Positions 34,901 to 45,225 of a stretch of DNA of 64,000 nucleotides are shown piece by piece (the first letter of the stretch is position 1; the number at the start of each line of letters is the position of its first letter). Source of the stretch: Tillandsia leiboldiana (Eukaryota > Streptophyta > Magnoliopsida > Poales > Bromeliaceae); the NCBI GenBank assembly GCA_029204045.2, contig CM055071.1:20973449-21037448 (forward strand), written 5' to 3'. The position numbers and the translations under genes are program-made. The notes beneath the pieces were generated by a model, which saw only the letters and a list, made by a program, of their open reading frames with translations, was not told the DNA's origin and made no database searches.

Positions 34901-36059
34901 GTTGGTTTGTGAGGTTGAGTTGAGTTTATCTGTGAGCTTCTGTTGAGAGAGATTTGCCTTGATCTTGCATATGAATTGATATTTATTGTTTAGTTGCTGA
35001 GTGTTCCTGCATGAGTGTTGAGATTCAGTTGATCTTGTCATTGCATCCCAGTGGGGATTTCCCCGGCTTGTAGCCGATTACCCGGTCAGTGGACCGCCAG
35101 TTTGAGCATTTGCATATGATTCGCCCGCACCGTTGTTCTTCACGTACACCAGCGGACTGATCCCCCGTAGCGGTGTACTTTACCAGTAAAGTGGTTAGCA
35201 GTTGCAACCCATGACCCTCAGTGGAGGGAATGTCAACCAGGTGGTGCCAGGTGGGCAGCCTTGCCTGAGGTCTTGTGAAGGCCAATATGGTAGCTTGTGA
35301 TTGGGTCTTTGTGTTTTCATTTATTTGATGCATGTGTTGTTAAGTTACTTTAACATACTTCCTTGATTCTTTGATCTGGCTCCTAGTTATCTACCTGTAT
35401 ATGATTCTTTGTGATGCCTTTGATTATAGTTTCATTGTTATCTTGCTGATTGTCCTAACTCCTTGATGCGTTGATTATCCTGATACATGTTTGTCCTGTT
35501 TTAAATTCTGCTAAAATTATCTCCTATGCTTGTACCCAGATTATAAGTTTTGCTTTCTTTACAGCACCAGTTATATATCTGCTTTACCCTAACCCATGGT
35601 CTATTACTATCCTCTAGCATTGTATACCAGTAGGTACGATATGCTATTTCTCGGCTCGTCGTGCCCACTGGGATACACTCCGGTGTATCTCACACCCTCG
35701 GGTGACTGTTTTTCAGGTCGAGCAAGTGTTGAGATGTCGGGACGAGTTGGTGAGATCACGAGATAGAGCTTGACCCTAGACAGCCGATAGCCAAGCATTT
35801 AGTTATTTGATGTAACAAGGAAAATGTAATAAGTTGTTGTAATTGTGTAATTTAATATCTGTGTTATATTAGTGGTACGTAGTTAGTACTCTGATTGATT
35901 GCCGAGCTAGCCGTGCATATATAGAAAAGGCTCAATCCCCAGTGGGATTGGGACTCTTCTATATATGTGGCGGTATGTTGCGCCCTGGCTGGTTTTAAAT
36001 TCTGATATTTAAAAAAAAAAAAAAATTTAGACGCTGGTTTTTAAACTCGGGGCGTGACA
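31975..36059 (+). mobile_element. 3' LTR of element LL
   Basis: The LTR is 4085 bp, colinear with 27663-31746. It repeats the tandem duplication (34703-34857) and the hairpin (35916-35967, with one extra mismatch, AGAAAAG for AGAAGAG). It ends GGCGTGACA, then the GTTCG duplication. Confidence 0.9.
35916..35967 (+). terminator. Long hairpin near the 3' end of the LL 3' LTR
   Basis: This is the second copy of the structure at 31604-31655. One arm carries an A-for-G substitution that weakens one pair. Confidence 0.55.
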
Positions 36060-36064
36060 GTTCG

Positions 36065-37189
36065 CTTGTGCCTTCTTCGCCAGTTGTGGCGCCCCCTGTG
36101 GCTCAAACTGCACCGGCAGTTCCTGTTGGGCTGGTTTCTAGCAGACCACCGTCTGGGTCGACGGGACCTTTGACTTCAGCTGAGCAGCGTGCGGTGGTGG
36201 ATCTGTTGATGAGGTTCCACCAGCTCGATCCACCCCGTTTTTCTGGTCTGAGTGCAGAGCCGTGGGAGGCCGAGTCTTGGATCACAGCCATGGAGCGTGA
36301 TTTTGAGAGTTTGTTCATTGAGGATCGGTTTCGAGTCCTCTTGGCTACACACTTCTTGGAGAGCAACGCCGAGGCTTGGTGGCGGCGTGTGCGACCTGCT
36401 GGTCCGCCTGGGACCCAGCTTCTCACTTGGGCGGAGTTCCGTAGTCTTCTTCTAGGGGCCTTTTTTCCTGAGAGTGTTCGTCAGAGACTGGAGGAGCAAC
36501 TGAGGAATCTCCGCCAGGGAGATAGGCCCGTGCATGTGTACATAGTTGAATTCAATCAGCTGTTGGCATGTATGCCTCACGTGGCCAGGGATGAGGCTCA
36601 CCAGATTTACATGTTTGAGCGAGGATTGCGCCGGGATATTTATCAGTTTGTTCGCTCACGCAGATTGCAGACCTTGGAGGCTTCTATGGAGCAGGCACTC
36701 TATGTTGAGTGTGGAGAGGCGGTGATGGGGGAGGTGGCTCCAGCCCCCGTAGTGACTCCTAGGGCGAAGCGCCCGGCACCGATGGATGAGGGGCAGTCGA
36801 GTCGGCAAGGACCCCTGAGACCTCCACGATTCCATCCTCAGGGTTGTGGATACCAGGGGCGCCAGAGATCTGGAGCATCTCGTCAGTCTTCGCAGCAGCA
36901 GCAGCAGCGTCAACCGCCTCGGCAGCAGCAGCCTTCGCAGCAGCAGCATACCTCGCGGCAGCCACGCCCGGACCGATGTGTCATTTGTGGAGGGCCGCAC
37001 TCACCGATTCAGTGTTCTCATAGGCAGGGCCGTTGCTTCCGTTGCGGGCAGACCGGTCACTTTCAGAGTTTGTGCCCCAGAGCAGGTCCTCCAGCTCCTT
37101 CCTCAGCTTCAGCACCTTCTGTTCCTTATCTGCCGGCAAGGCCTTCTGTGGCCTATGGTAGGCCCGATCATGCTTCTTCCTCTTCGTGA
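36065..37189 (+). pseudogene. Element T gag, main part (capsid and zinc knuckles)
   Basis: This open frame of about 373 codons continues gag after the LL insertion; it has no true start because the start is at 27377. It contains a retrotransposon gag (capsid) domain around residues 60-190: RFSGLSAEPWEAESWI, then AEAWWRRV, LTWAEFRSLLLGAFFPESVR and LRQGDRPVHVYIVEFNQL. A basic Gln/Arg-rich linker follows, then a Cys/His segment CVICGGPHSPIQC and a CCHC knuckle CFRCGQTGHFQSLC that binds RNA. It ends at TGA 37187-37189. The frame is unbroken beyond this stop into pol, so gag and pol were one polyprotein and the stop looks like a C-to-T change of CGA. Confidence 0.9.
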
Positions 37190-37273
37190 CGTCCCCCGAC
37201 GCCGAGCGGGCGAGTCTATGCCGCTCAGGTTGAGGATGTTTCAGCAGCTGATCTTGTCGTCACAGGTATTATT

Positions 37274-40200
37274 TTGATTTCTGCAGTTCGTACTCGTGCT
37301 CTTTTTGATACTGGTGGATCGCATTCATTCATTAGTAGAGCATTTGCATCCCTACATGGTATAGAGGTAGTTTCTTTATCGCATGCATTAGAGGTTCAGA
37401 TTCCAGACCATGTCTTGCATGTCGAGGAGTATTGTAGGGATTGCCCTGTACAGTTGGGATCCTGGATCTTGCCGGCAGACTTGCTTGTCTTGCGGCAGCT
37501 CCAGGATTTCGATGTTGTACTCGGCATGGACTGGTTGTCGCGATATTTCTCTTCTATAGACTGCAGAGAGAGGACGGTGACCCTCCGCGAGCCTGGACAG
37601 GCGGAGTTCGTTTTCAGAGGCTGCCAGAGCACCTTCTTTGCGATGACTGTTTCTTCGGCGAGGGCTAGGCGGATGATGAGCAGAGGCTGCACCGCTTTCC
37701 TGGCGACAATTGTAGAGGTGTCTACGGCGGCACTGGGGCTCGAGGATATCCCTATTGTCCGCGAGTTCCCAGATGTGTTTCCCCTGGAGTTGACGACTAT
37801 GCCGCCGGAGAGGGAGATAGAGTTTGTGATTGATGTGGTTCCCGGAACCGCACCAATCTCAAAGGCACCTTATAGGATGGCCCCTGCCGAGTTGAGGGAG
37901 TTGAAGGCCCAGCTTCAGGATTTGATGGACGTGGGTTTTGTCAGGCCCAGTGTATCTCCGTGGGGAGCACCGGTGTTATTCGTGAAGAAGAAGGATGGGT
38001 CGCTTCGATTATGTATTGATTACAGGGAGCTGAACAAAGTGACCATCCGAAACAAGTACCCCATACCACAGATAGATGATTTGTTCGATCAGTTGCAGGG
38101 AGCGTCAGTGTTCTCGAAGATTGATCTCCAGTCAGGTTACCACCAGCTGCGGGTGAGGGCCGAGGACATCTGCAAGACGGCTTTTAGATCCCGGTGTGGG
38201 CATTATGAGTTCACTGTCATGCCTTTTGGTTTGACTAATGCCCCTGCTGCATTTATGGATTTGATGAACCGGGTGTTTCAGCCGTACTTGGACCAGTTTG
38301 TGGTTGTATTCATCGACGACATTTTGATTTACTCCCGGAGTGATTTGGAACACGAGGGGCACTTGAGGATAGTGCTGCAGCTTCTGCGAGAGAAGAAGCT
38401 GTATACCAAGTTTAAAAAGTGCGAATTCTGGCTTCGGGAGGTCGCATTTTTTGGCCACATTGTATCAGCCACAGGAGTGGCAGTAGACCCGACGAAGATT
38501 GATGCTGTTCGGGATTGGCCTAGACCGACGACGGTTACTAAGGTCCGTAGCTTTTTGGGCTTAGCAGACTATTATCGTCGGTTTGTGGAGGGCTCTGCGA
38601 AGCTCTCTACCCCCCTGACTAGTTTGACCAGGAAGGGGATAAAGTTTGTTTGGACTGAGCGGTGCCAGGAGAGTTTTGAGGAGCTGAAGAGGAGATTGAT
38701 TACGGCACCAGTTCTAACACTACCAGTGATGGGCGATGGATTCGTGATTTATTGTGACGCCTCTCACGGTGGTTTGGGATGTGTTCTGATGCAGCATGGT
38801 AGGGTAATTGCTTATGCTTCAAGGCAATTAAAGGATTATGAGAAGAATTACCCTACTCATGATTTGGAGCTTGCAGCTGTGGTGTTCGCATTGAAGTTGT
38901 GGCGGCATTACCTCTACGGTGAGCATTGCGAGATTTACACTGATCATAAGAGTTTGAAGTACTTGTTTACTCAAAAGGAGCTGAATTTGAGGCAACGCCG
39001 GTGGTTGGAGTTACTAAAGGACTATGATGTTAGCATCCTATATCATCCCGGCAAGGCCAATGTTGTAGCAGATGCTTTGAGTCGGAGGTCAGTGCAGAGT
39101 TTGAGTATGTTGATCACACAGCAGGCACCGCTTGTGGAGCAGCTGAGGCGTTTACAGATTGAGGTGGTATCCCCTGGGGTCTCTGCTAGACTCATGTCTA
39201 TGGTCTTGCAGCCCACTCTGTTGGACAGGATTAGGGAGACACAGAGTGAGGACCCCCACTTGACGAGGATCAGATCGCAGATTCAGGCAGATCAGTTAGG
39301 GGATTTTTCAGTGGATAGCTCGGGAGTACTATGGTACAGGGACCGAGTGTGTGTGCCTACGGATCCAGAGATCAGAAACCAGATTTTGAGAGAGGCCCAT
39401 TATACACCTTATACCATTCATCCTGGTGGTACTAAGATGTATAAGGACCTCAAGGCACACTTTTGGTGGTCCGGAATGAAGCGGGACATTGGGAGATTTG
39501 TGGCTCAATGTTTAACTTGTCAGCAAGTAAAGGCAGAGCACCGGATTCCTGCTGGCAAGTTGCAGAGTCTTCCAATTCCCGAGTGGAAGTGGGACCACAT
39601 CACTATGGATTTCGTCACTGGGCTGCCGAGGGCGCAGAGTGGGGCCGACGCGATTTGGGTTGTCGTGGATAGACTCACCAAGTCAGCACTTTTCTTGCCT
39701 GTTCAGATGACTTGGCTGATGGAGCGACTTGCGCAGTTATATTTGGATGAGGTTGTGAGGCTACACAACGTACCCGCCTCGATTGTATCAGATAGGGACC
39801 CGAGGTTTGTATCACACTTTTGGGGGAGTCTACAGTCATCCTTGGGGACCCAGCTCAGGTTTAGTACTGTTTTCCACCCACAGACTGATGGCCAGTCTGA
39901 GCGCACCATACAGACCCTTGAGGATATGCTAAGAGCGTGCGTTATAGATTTTGGAAGAGGGTGGTACCGGCACTTAGCATTGGTTGAGTTTGCGTACAAC
40001 AATAGCTATCAGGCGAGCATTCAGATGGCTCCGTTTGAGGCGTTGTATGGACGCAAGTGTCGGTCGCCCTTGTATTGGAGTGACGTGGGTGAGAGGAGGA
40101 CTTTGGGACCGGATTTACTGTTGGAGGCAGAGGAGAAAGTCAGATTAGTTCGCCGACATCTTGAGATAGCCGAGAGTCGTCAGAGGAGCTATGCTGATAC

Positions 40201-40411
40201 TCGGCGGCGAGACCTAGAGTTTCAGATTGGTGATCATGTCTTTTTGAAGGTCTCGCCTTCGAAAGGAGTTCGGAGATTTGGAGTTCGTGGGAAGCTCAGT
40301 CCCCGCTTTATTGGACCCTTCGAGGTACTTAAGAGAGTAGGCTGGCTTATAGAGTTGCCCTTCCTCCACCCCTGGCCGGAGTTCACGATGTTTTCCACGT
40401 CTCGGCTCTGA
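37274..40411 (+). CDS. Element T pol: protease, reverse transcriptase, RNase H, integrase
   Basis: This 1045-codon open frame is the largest in the window. The protease active site LFDTGGSHSF is at residues 10-19. The RT has LRLCIDYRELNKVT (about 247), FGLTNAPAAFM, and the catalytic FIDDILIYS (about 346). RNase H starts at IYCDASHGGLG (about 493) with the ELAAVVFALK and TDHKSLKYL motifs. The integrase has an HHCC-type zinc segment (H...CLTCQQVK, about 716-760) and the DDE acidic residues in MDFVTGLP, SDRDPRFVSHFW and SERTIQ. Domain order RT-RNase H-integrase defines Ty3/gypsy. The Met at 37274 is internal; the same frame runs back to the TGA at 37187. A frameshift near 40360 ends it at 40411. 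The product acts in virus-like particles to copy RNA into cDNA and integrate it. Confidence 0.93.
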   Translation: MISAVRTRALFDTGGSHSFISRAFASLHGIEVVSLSHALEVQIPDHVLHVEEYCRDCPVQLGSWILPADLLVLRQLQDFDVVLGMDWLSRYFSSIDCRERTVTLREPGQAEFVFRGCQSTFFAMTVSSARARRMMSRGCTAFLATIVEVSTAALGLEDIPIVREFPDVFPLELTTMPPEREIEFVIDVVPGTAPISKAPYRMAPAELRELKAQLQDLMDVGFVRPSVSPWGAPVLFVKKKDGSLRLCIDYRELNKVTIRNKYPIPQIDDLFDQLQGASVFSKIDLQSGYHQLRVRAEDICKTAFRSRCGHYEFTVMPFGLTNAPAAFMDLMNRVFQPYLDQFVVVFIDDILIYSRSDLEHEGHLRIVLQLLREKKLYTKFKKCEFWLREVAFFGHIVSATGVAVDPTKIDAVRDWPRPTTVTKVRSFLGLADYYRRFVEGSAKLSTPLTSLTRKGIKFVWTERCQESFEELKRRLITAPVLTLPVMGDGFVIYCDASHGGLGCVLMQHGRVIAYASRQLKDYEKNYPTHDLELAAVVFALKLWRHYLYGEHCEIYTDHKSLKYLFTQKELNLRQRRWLELLKDYDVSILYHPGKANVVADALSRRSVQSLSMLITQQAPLVEQLRRLQIEVVSPGVSARLMSMVLQPTLLDRIRETQSEDPHLTRIRSQIQADQLGDFSVDSSGVLWYRDRVCVPTDPEIRNQILREAHYTPYTIHPGGTKMYKDLKAHFWWSGMKRDIGRFVAQCLTCQQVKAEHRIPAGKLQSLPIPEWKWDHITMDFVTGLPRAQSGADAIWVVVDRLTKSALFLPVQMTWLMERLAQLYLDEVVRLHNVPASIVSDRDPRFVSHFWGSLQSSLGTQLRFSTVFHPQTDGQSERTIQTLEDMLRACVIDFGRGWYRHLALVEFAYNNSYQASIQMAPFEALYGRKCRSPLYWSDVGERRTLGPDLLLEAEEKVRLVRRHLEIAESRQRSYADTRRRDLEFQIGDHVFLKVSPSKGVRRFGVRGKLSPRFIGPFEVLKRVGWLIELPFLHPWPEFTMFSTSRL

Positions 40412-40650
40412 GGAGATATGTGTTTGACCCTTCGCACGTGATTGACTTCACTTCTTTGGAGGTCGGCGAGGATCTTGGTTATGAGGAGCGCCCGTTGCGA
40501 ATTCTTGCTTGTGAGGTGAGGGAATTGTGCAACCGGGCCATTCCGTATGTGAAGATCTTGTGGAGCAATCACGAGGAGCGCGAAGCTACTTGGGAGCTAG
40601 AGACGGTGATGAGAGATACCTACCCCTTTCTGTTCGAGGCTTCCGGTTGA
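40412..40650 (+). pseudogene. Element T integrase C-terminus with chromodomain-like tail, out of frame
   Basis: In the +1 frame relative to pol, the sequence continues SALRRYVFDPSHV, LGYEERPLRILA, then YVKILWSNHEEREATWELE and ends FLFEASG at 40650. The YVKxxWxxH...ATWE pattern is the chromodomain-like C-terminus of Tekay/Del chromoviruses, thought to guide integration to heterochromatin. A one-base change around 40355-40380 separates it from the 1045-codon frame. Confidence 0.85.
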
Positions 40651-40696
40651 GGTACGTCTGTTTGTTTTTCTTATTTCGGGGACGAAACTTCCTTTT

Positions 40697-40708
40697 AGTG
40701 GGGGAGGA
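40697..40708 (+). other. Polypurine tract of element T
   Basis: AGTGGGGGAGGA immediately precedes the 3' LTR and is the expected primer for plus-strand DNA synthesis. Confidence 0.9.
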
Positions 40709-41535
40709 TGTGGTGGCCTTGGTTTCCATGCACCCTTTTTCCAGTGAATCCACTGTTTAGAACACCTAGTGTTGGTGAATTTGGCGCATGGTGCATCAAA
40801 GGGATGCCACAGATGGACCCTGTGAGTTATCTTTAGCTGTGTTGGCTTTCGGCTGCATTTGCCAAAATTTTGAAAAGGTTTTAGGCCAAACAGAGGTTGG
40901 AAATGAATTCAGCACGGAAAAACGCTTGAAAACGACTATTTGCTTGTTTGATTCTGAGTCCGGATGCCCAAAAAGGACTCCCGGAAGTTTTTATTGGATT
41001 TCGGTGCATGGGAGGGGCCGTGGACCGCCGGCATGCCACGTGGCGGCCTATCATTGGCCGGTTCATGATGCTCGGTCCACAGAGCGCCGCGGCGGGGTGC
41101 ACAGACCCGGCGCAGGGACACGTGGCGCCGCCTGATTGGCGGGCTCTTGATGCGCGGTCTACAGATTTGGCGCGGCGGTGCACAGACCGGGGCTGGGGAC
41201 GCGTGGCAGCCCCCGGTAGGTCGGTGCACGCGGCGCGGTACACAGAACCCGAATTAGGGTGCACGGGACACGTGTCGAAGTGTCATTGGCTGGCTCATCG
41301 GACGCGGCGCACGGAGGCGTGGGACCCCACCTCGGGGCGCGTGCGCGTCAGGGCGCCAGGCGGCGCGACAGTGCCGCACGTGGGCACTGTCGCAGGGACA
41401 CGTGGCGCCCGCTCATTGGCGGGCGCCAACAACCCCTTTGACCGGGTGGGGGCCACGTGGCCGCATCGGAGCGGCCCACACGGCTGTTGCCTGTTTGCTG
41501 GGCCACGTGGCAGCACGGGGAGGTTTCGGGTGCGC

Positions 41536-41562
41536 ACAGTGTTGGGCCAGGCCCAACACTGT
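41536..41562. promoter_or_regulatory. 27-bp palindrome in the T 3' LTR
   Basis: The core is identical to that at 24654-24680. One base of the outer arm differs (CGGGTG for CGGGCG). Confidence 0.9.
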
Positions 41563-41634
41563 AGCCGCCCGAAAAATCTCATGCGCCCGAAAGTTGGGAC
41601 CCATCCAGTATTTTTTGAATTGTTTTCTGGGGCC

Positions 41635-41642
41635 TATAAATA
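41635..41642 (+). promoter_or_regulatory. TATA box of the T 3' LTR
   Basis: TATAAATA occurs in the same context as 24753-24760. Confidence 0.75.
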
Positions 41643-44259
41643 GCCCGAGCTCTCTTCAACTTGGGTTTTTTGGCATTTTCGAGCCATTTTTCACTGTGGT
41701 TTCTTCAGAGGAGTTCATCCCCGAGTTGTGCTGCACCCATCTGCAGAGTTTGGAGATTTTACGTGGCATGGTTTTCAAGATTCCCATTTTCTTGGCGCGT
41801 CGCGACATTCTTTCGCCGATGTTTCTTCTGTCGTGTTTCGGTGCATGAGCTCCCCCGGCCCACTCCGACCATCGTTTCGAACGATTTCTTTGCCGTTGGA
41901 TCCGCGACAGGTAAGGCTACGATTTTGATTTCTTCCACTTTTCCTTGTTTTGCTTTTTTCGAGGAGTTTTTCCATGCTCACTGGGACATCGGTTTTCTGT
42001 GAGGATTGGTGAGGACAGCAGGTTGATTCGAGGAGATCTCCGCGCACGAGCGTCGGATCAAGGCGAGCCTATACACTTTTTTCATCTACTCGATGCGAGG
42101 ATCATCACTGTATTTTTCTTGGATTTTTTCGAGACCTTCCCGGAGGTATATTATTTCCCTTTTTATCTGTGCAAGATCTTACAGTTGTGTGGTTGTATGT
42201 TTTTGCGCGCCTGTACTGTGGAATTTGTAACTTGGCCTACGGGGCTCCGAATTGGGCGTGCAGGTACCCGTTTCGAAGGTCTCGACGCGAGGATCGCCAA
42301 GATATTTTTATCGGATTTTTCTAGGCACTTTCAGCAGGTGAAATAAGCATGTCTTTGGGACTGAATTTCAGTGTGTTTGTGCGTGGTTGATTTTGGGAAT
42401 TTAAGTGTAACTGTGAACTTTGTGTTGTACCTAGGAGAGTTTGCGGATATTTCTGGACCTGTTGGATTGGGAGTTAGTGATTTCCTAGTATTTTCAGCTG
42501 TGGGACTTGGACAGTTCAGCTCTTCAGGTGGGTGGCCCGTTTCCAAGATCTTCGGATTCCACATTAATTCTAGATGTGTAGGAACAAGCATGATAGGAAT
42601 AGTGTGTTGTTAGCGTGCTAGTCTGTCAAAATTGATATTCCTGTTAAATTCTGATGACCTTGCGATGCTTTATTTCCTACATCTTGTCAATTATTGATAT
42701 CTTTGGGACTTGACCTAGCACCCTCGCCATATGCAGCATGTTCAGCCAGACTGTAGAAAACTCCAACTTGGGCTAGGTTTTTATTGCTCTAGACATCCCC
42801 ACATCATTGTTCTATATTGCACTCTGGACTTAGAGTTTTCCTCGCCCGATGTCACGCCCCGGGGGTTTTTAGGTAAGGATCAGCGGAAAAGCATATGTAT
42901 TTTTTTTTCTTTATGAATAAGTATCGACCTCCCCCCAGTGCGTGTCAGACCCGCCACATATACAAATTCACTCTTCTATCGGACAGAGTCTCCTTTGTAT
43001 ATGCACGGCGTCACATTTACAACACAACATCAACAACATTCTTTAACCACACAATCACAGTGAACAAGGAAGGGAATGCAATTTCATTTAATCATATCCA
43101 GAGTTAAACTACGGGTTTTGCAAACGGTGTCCACCCGACACCCAATTTTTCCAAAACTCCTACACATTCACAAAAGGCGGCTGCATGTTTTTCAAAGGAT
43201 AAATCCAGAAGTTTTCAAGATTGTGCCCACACGACACTTGGTTTATGGAAAGTATTTTCGAAACCCTTTTTGTTCAGTATAAAACATGCCGCATAAGTCA
43301 TTAAGAAGCATTATAAAGATCACATCACAAAAACAGTCTCGTAATTCAACATCCACAATATTCCACAATCAAGCAATTGAGAACTTAAACTTAGATAAAA
43401 GGAGATGAGATAACCCAAGCAAGAACAACGGAATAGACCTCATACAGCTAGTGTTCTTTAATCGCTGCCTCACCGTCGTCCCGACTACTACACCTAGTCA
43501 AACCTGTCACAGAGTGGGTAAAGTCAGTGACAAATAAAGTAGATGTTTCAACAATTAGCAATAACTTTAAAAAAAAAACAAATGCACCGAAACCTTTCGC
43601 TCTCCCTCATCATAAGTCCACATTACTTGATTTAGTCACATTGCGCCCGTCAGGGAGTGACGATCTCCCTACGGGTAAAATCACATAGTTCACGTCAGGG
43701 AGTCGACGATCTCCCCACGTGACATTTATGATGCCCTTTACCCCTTTACGATGCGTGAGCGACATGTTTAGCTATCGTGAAGAGGTCCCCACCCTACACA
43801 CGTGGGGTACACGGGTCATTCAGACCACTTCTCCGGAAAAGTACACCTATGCGGAGGCCAATCCGCCAGTGTACGTGCAGCATCCAAAAACATGGTTTGC
43901 CGAAGTCGGCGTGTATAAAGCACCACGACCCTCAGTCGCCACAATTTAATAATGAAAGATCAATATATATTCATGCGAAAGGTTTAACAGTTCATCTACT
44001 ATATTAGACAGATTATTAAGTCTTTTACGATGATATGGTGCACTTAATGCACTCGTTGCACTTATTGCAAGGGTACCCACCTGGTTGCGGGGAAAACTGG
44101 ACAACTGGATCTTTCGCACACTCCCGCTGCGCACCCGGACATAAGGAAGTCCCCCAAAGAAAGACGATCATTAATATGACGCACTAACACTATGGAAATG
44201 GAAATCCAAAACTATCCCCTGCGATGAAAAACCCAAAAACAGCACAATTACGACACCTG

Positions 44260-44720
44260 ACGGGTCCCCGTGCGGACGCCGCCGCCTGCGAATGCCCCGC
44301 GCGGCACGAAACCGCGCGGTGTGCATCCGCGGGTGGCGCCCGCCTGCCTCGCGGGTGCCCCGAGCGGCGCAAAGCCGCGCGGCGTGCGCCCGGGGCGGCG
44401 CCCGCGCGGCGCCCGCGCAGTTGCGCGCCCGGGGCGGCGCCCGCGCGGCACCCGCGTAGCGCAGCCCGCCCATGGGCCCCCCGCGCGGCGCAAGGCCGCG
44501 CGGTTGCGCGCTCGGGGCGGCGCCCGCGCCGCACCCGCGCGGCGCCGCCCTCCTGCGGGCGCCCTGCGCAGCGCAAGGCCGCGCGGTTGCGCGCCCGGGG
44601 GCGGTGCCCGCGCGGCACCCTAGCGGCGCCGGCGTAGTCCGCCCGTCCGCGCGGTGCCCTAGCGGCACCGCGCGTCGTCCGCCCACCCACTCCGCGCCCT
44701 AGGTCGCGCGGTGGTGGCGG
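44260..44720 (-). repeat. GC-rich degenerate repeat block of the family B solo LTR
   Basis: Repeats of GGGGCGGCGCCCGCGCGG-like units form long Ala/Arg/Pro/Gly frames on both strands (up to 200 codons). No domain, codon preference or conservation of one frame between copies supports a protein. Confidence 0.7.
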
Positions 44721-45087
44721 CGGCGCGGTCGGCAATGACGTCGGGGACGGCGACGGCGATGAAGACACGAAGAAGACACCGAAAAACCCCAATAACGCAA
44801 CAAAACGTAATCTACTTACCGAAAGTTCCGACGGGGAAGCCGACCGAACGCTCTTCTAATTTCGGTACGTTGTTCGGGGTGATCGGATTCCTCCGTCTCT
44901 TTCCTTCTTTCTCCTCCTCCGGTTAGGGTTTCTTCTTTTCCTTCTCTTTTTCTCCCTCGTTCTCTCCGGCTAGGCTTTCTCTTTTTGCAGAATGTAAGAT
45001 TTCCCATTTTGTACATACAAATAAATCCCGCCTTTTAATTTCTCTCACCAATTAATTAATTCTTTAATTAATTAATCCTACGGGATA

Positions 45088-45225
45088 ACCCACCTTTTAG
45101 TACCCGTAACCGAATAACTAATTCTCTAACTAATTAATCGCACGAGATAAACCCACCTTTTAATACCCGTAACCGAATAACTAATTCTCTAACTAATTAA
45201 TCGCACGAGATAAACCCACCTTTTC
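45088..45225. repeat. 63-bp tandem repeats in the family B solo LTR
   Basis: Units starting ACCCACCTTTT at 45088 and 45151, with a partial third at 45214, each contain CGTAACCGAATAACTAATTC. The LTR at 47831 has no such array at the matching place (about 48085-48165). Confidence 0.9.

Larger units (their letters stand above)
27663..36059 (+). mobile_element. Element LL: non-autonomous gypsy-like element with 4.08-kb LTRs and a 228-bp interior
   Basis: Two direct copies of about 4.08 kb (27663-31746 and 31975-36059) start TGTAGTAATC and end GGCGTGACA. They flank only 228 bp that hold a primer-binding site and the TTCGGGGACGAAACTT motif that precedes the 3' LTR in Tekay elements (compare 40675 in T). 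A perfect 5-bp target duplication GTTCG (27658-27662 and 36060-36064) shows that it integrated as a unit. There is no gag, protease or pol. The LTRs differ only at scattered positions, so insertion was recent relative to most elements here. LTRs this long on so short an interior match neither typical TRIMs (short LTRs) nor LARDs (long interior). Confidence 0.92.

Noticed and set aside
27707..36000. Pairs of 60-100-codon ORFs occurring twice about 4.3 kb apart
   Set aside because: They are duplicated because they lie in the two LTRs of element LL; no domain is recognisable.
36068..37189. Treating this as an independent gene with its own start
   Set aside because: The frame is the gag continuation of element T interrupted by LL; the apparent first codon is GTG within gag.
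44171..44792. ORFs of 137-200 codons in the GC block
   Set aside because: Degenerate GC repeats, open on both strands, with no domain and no matching frame in the equivalent blocks at 6585 and 48460.
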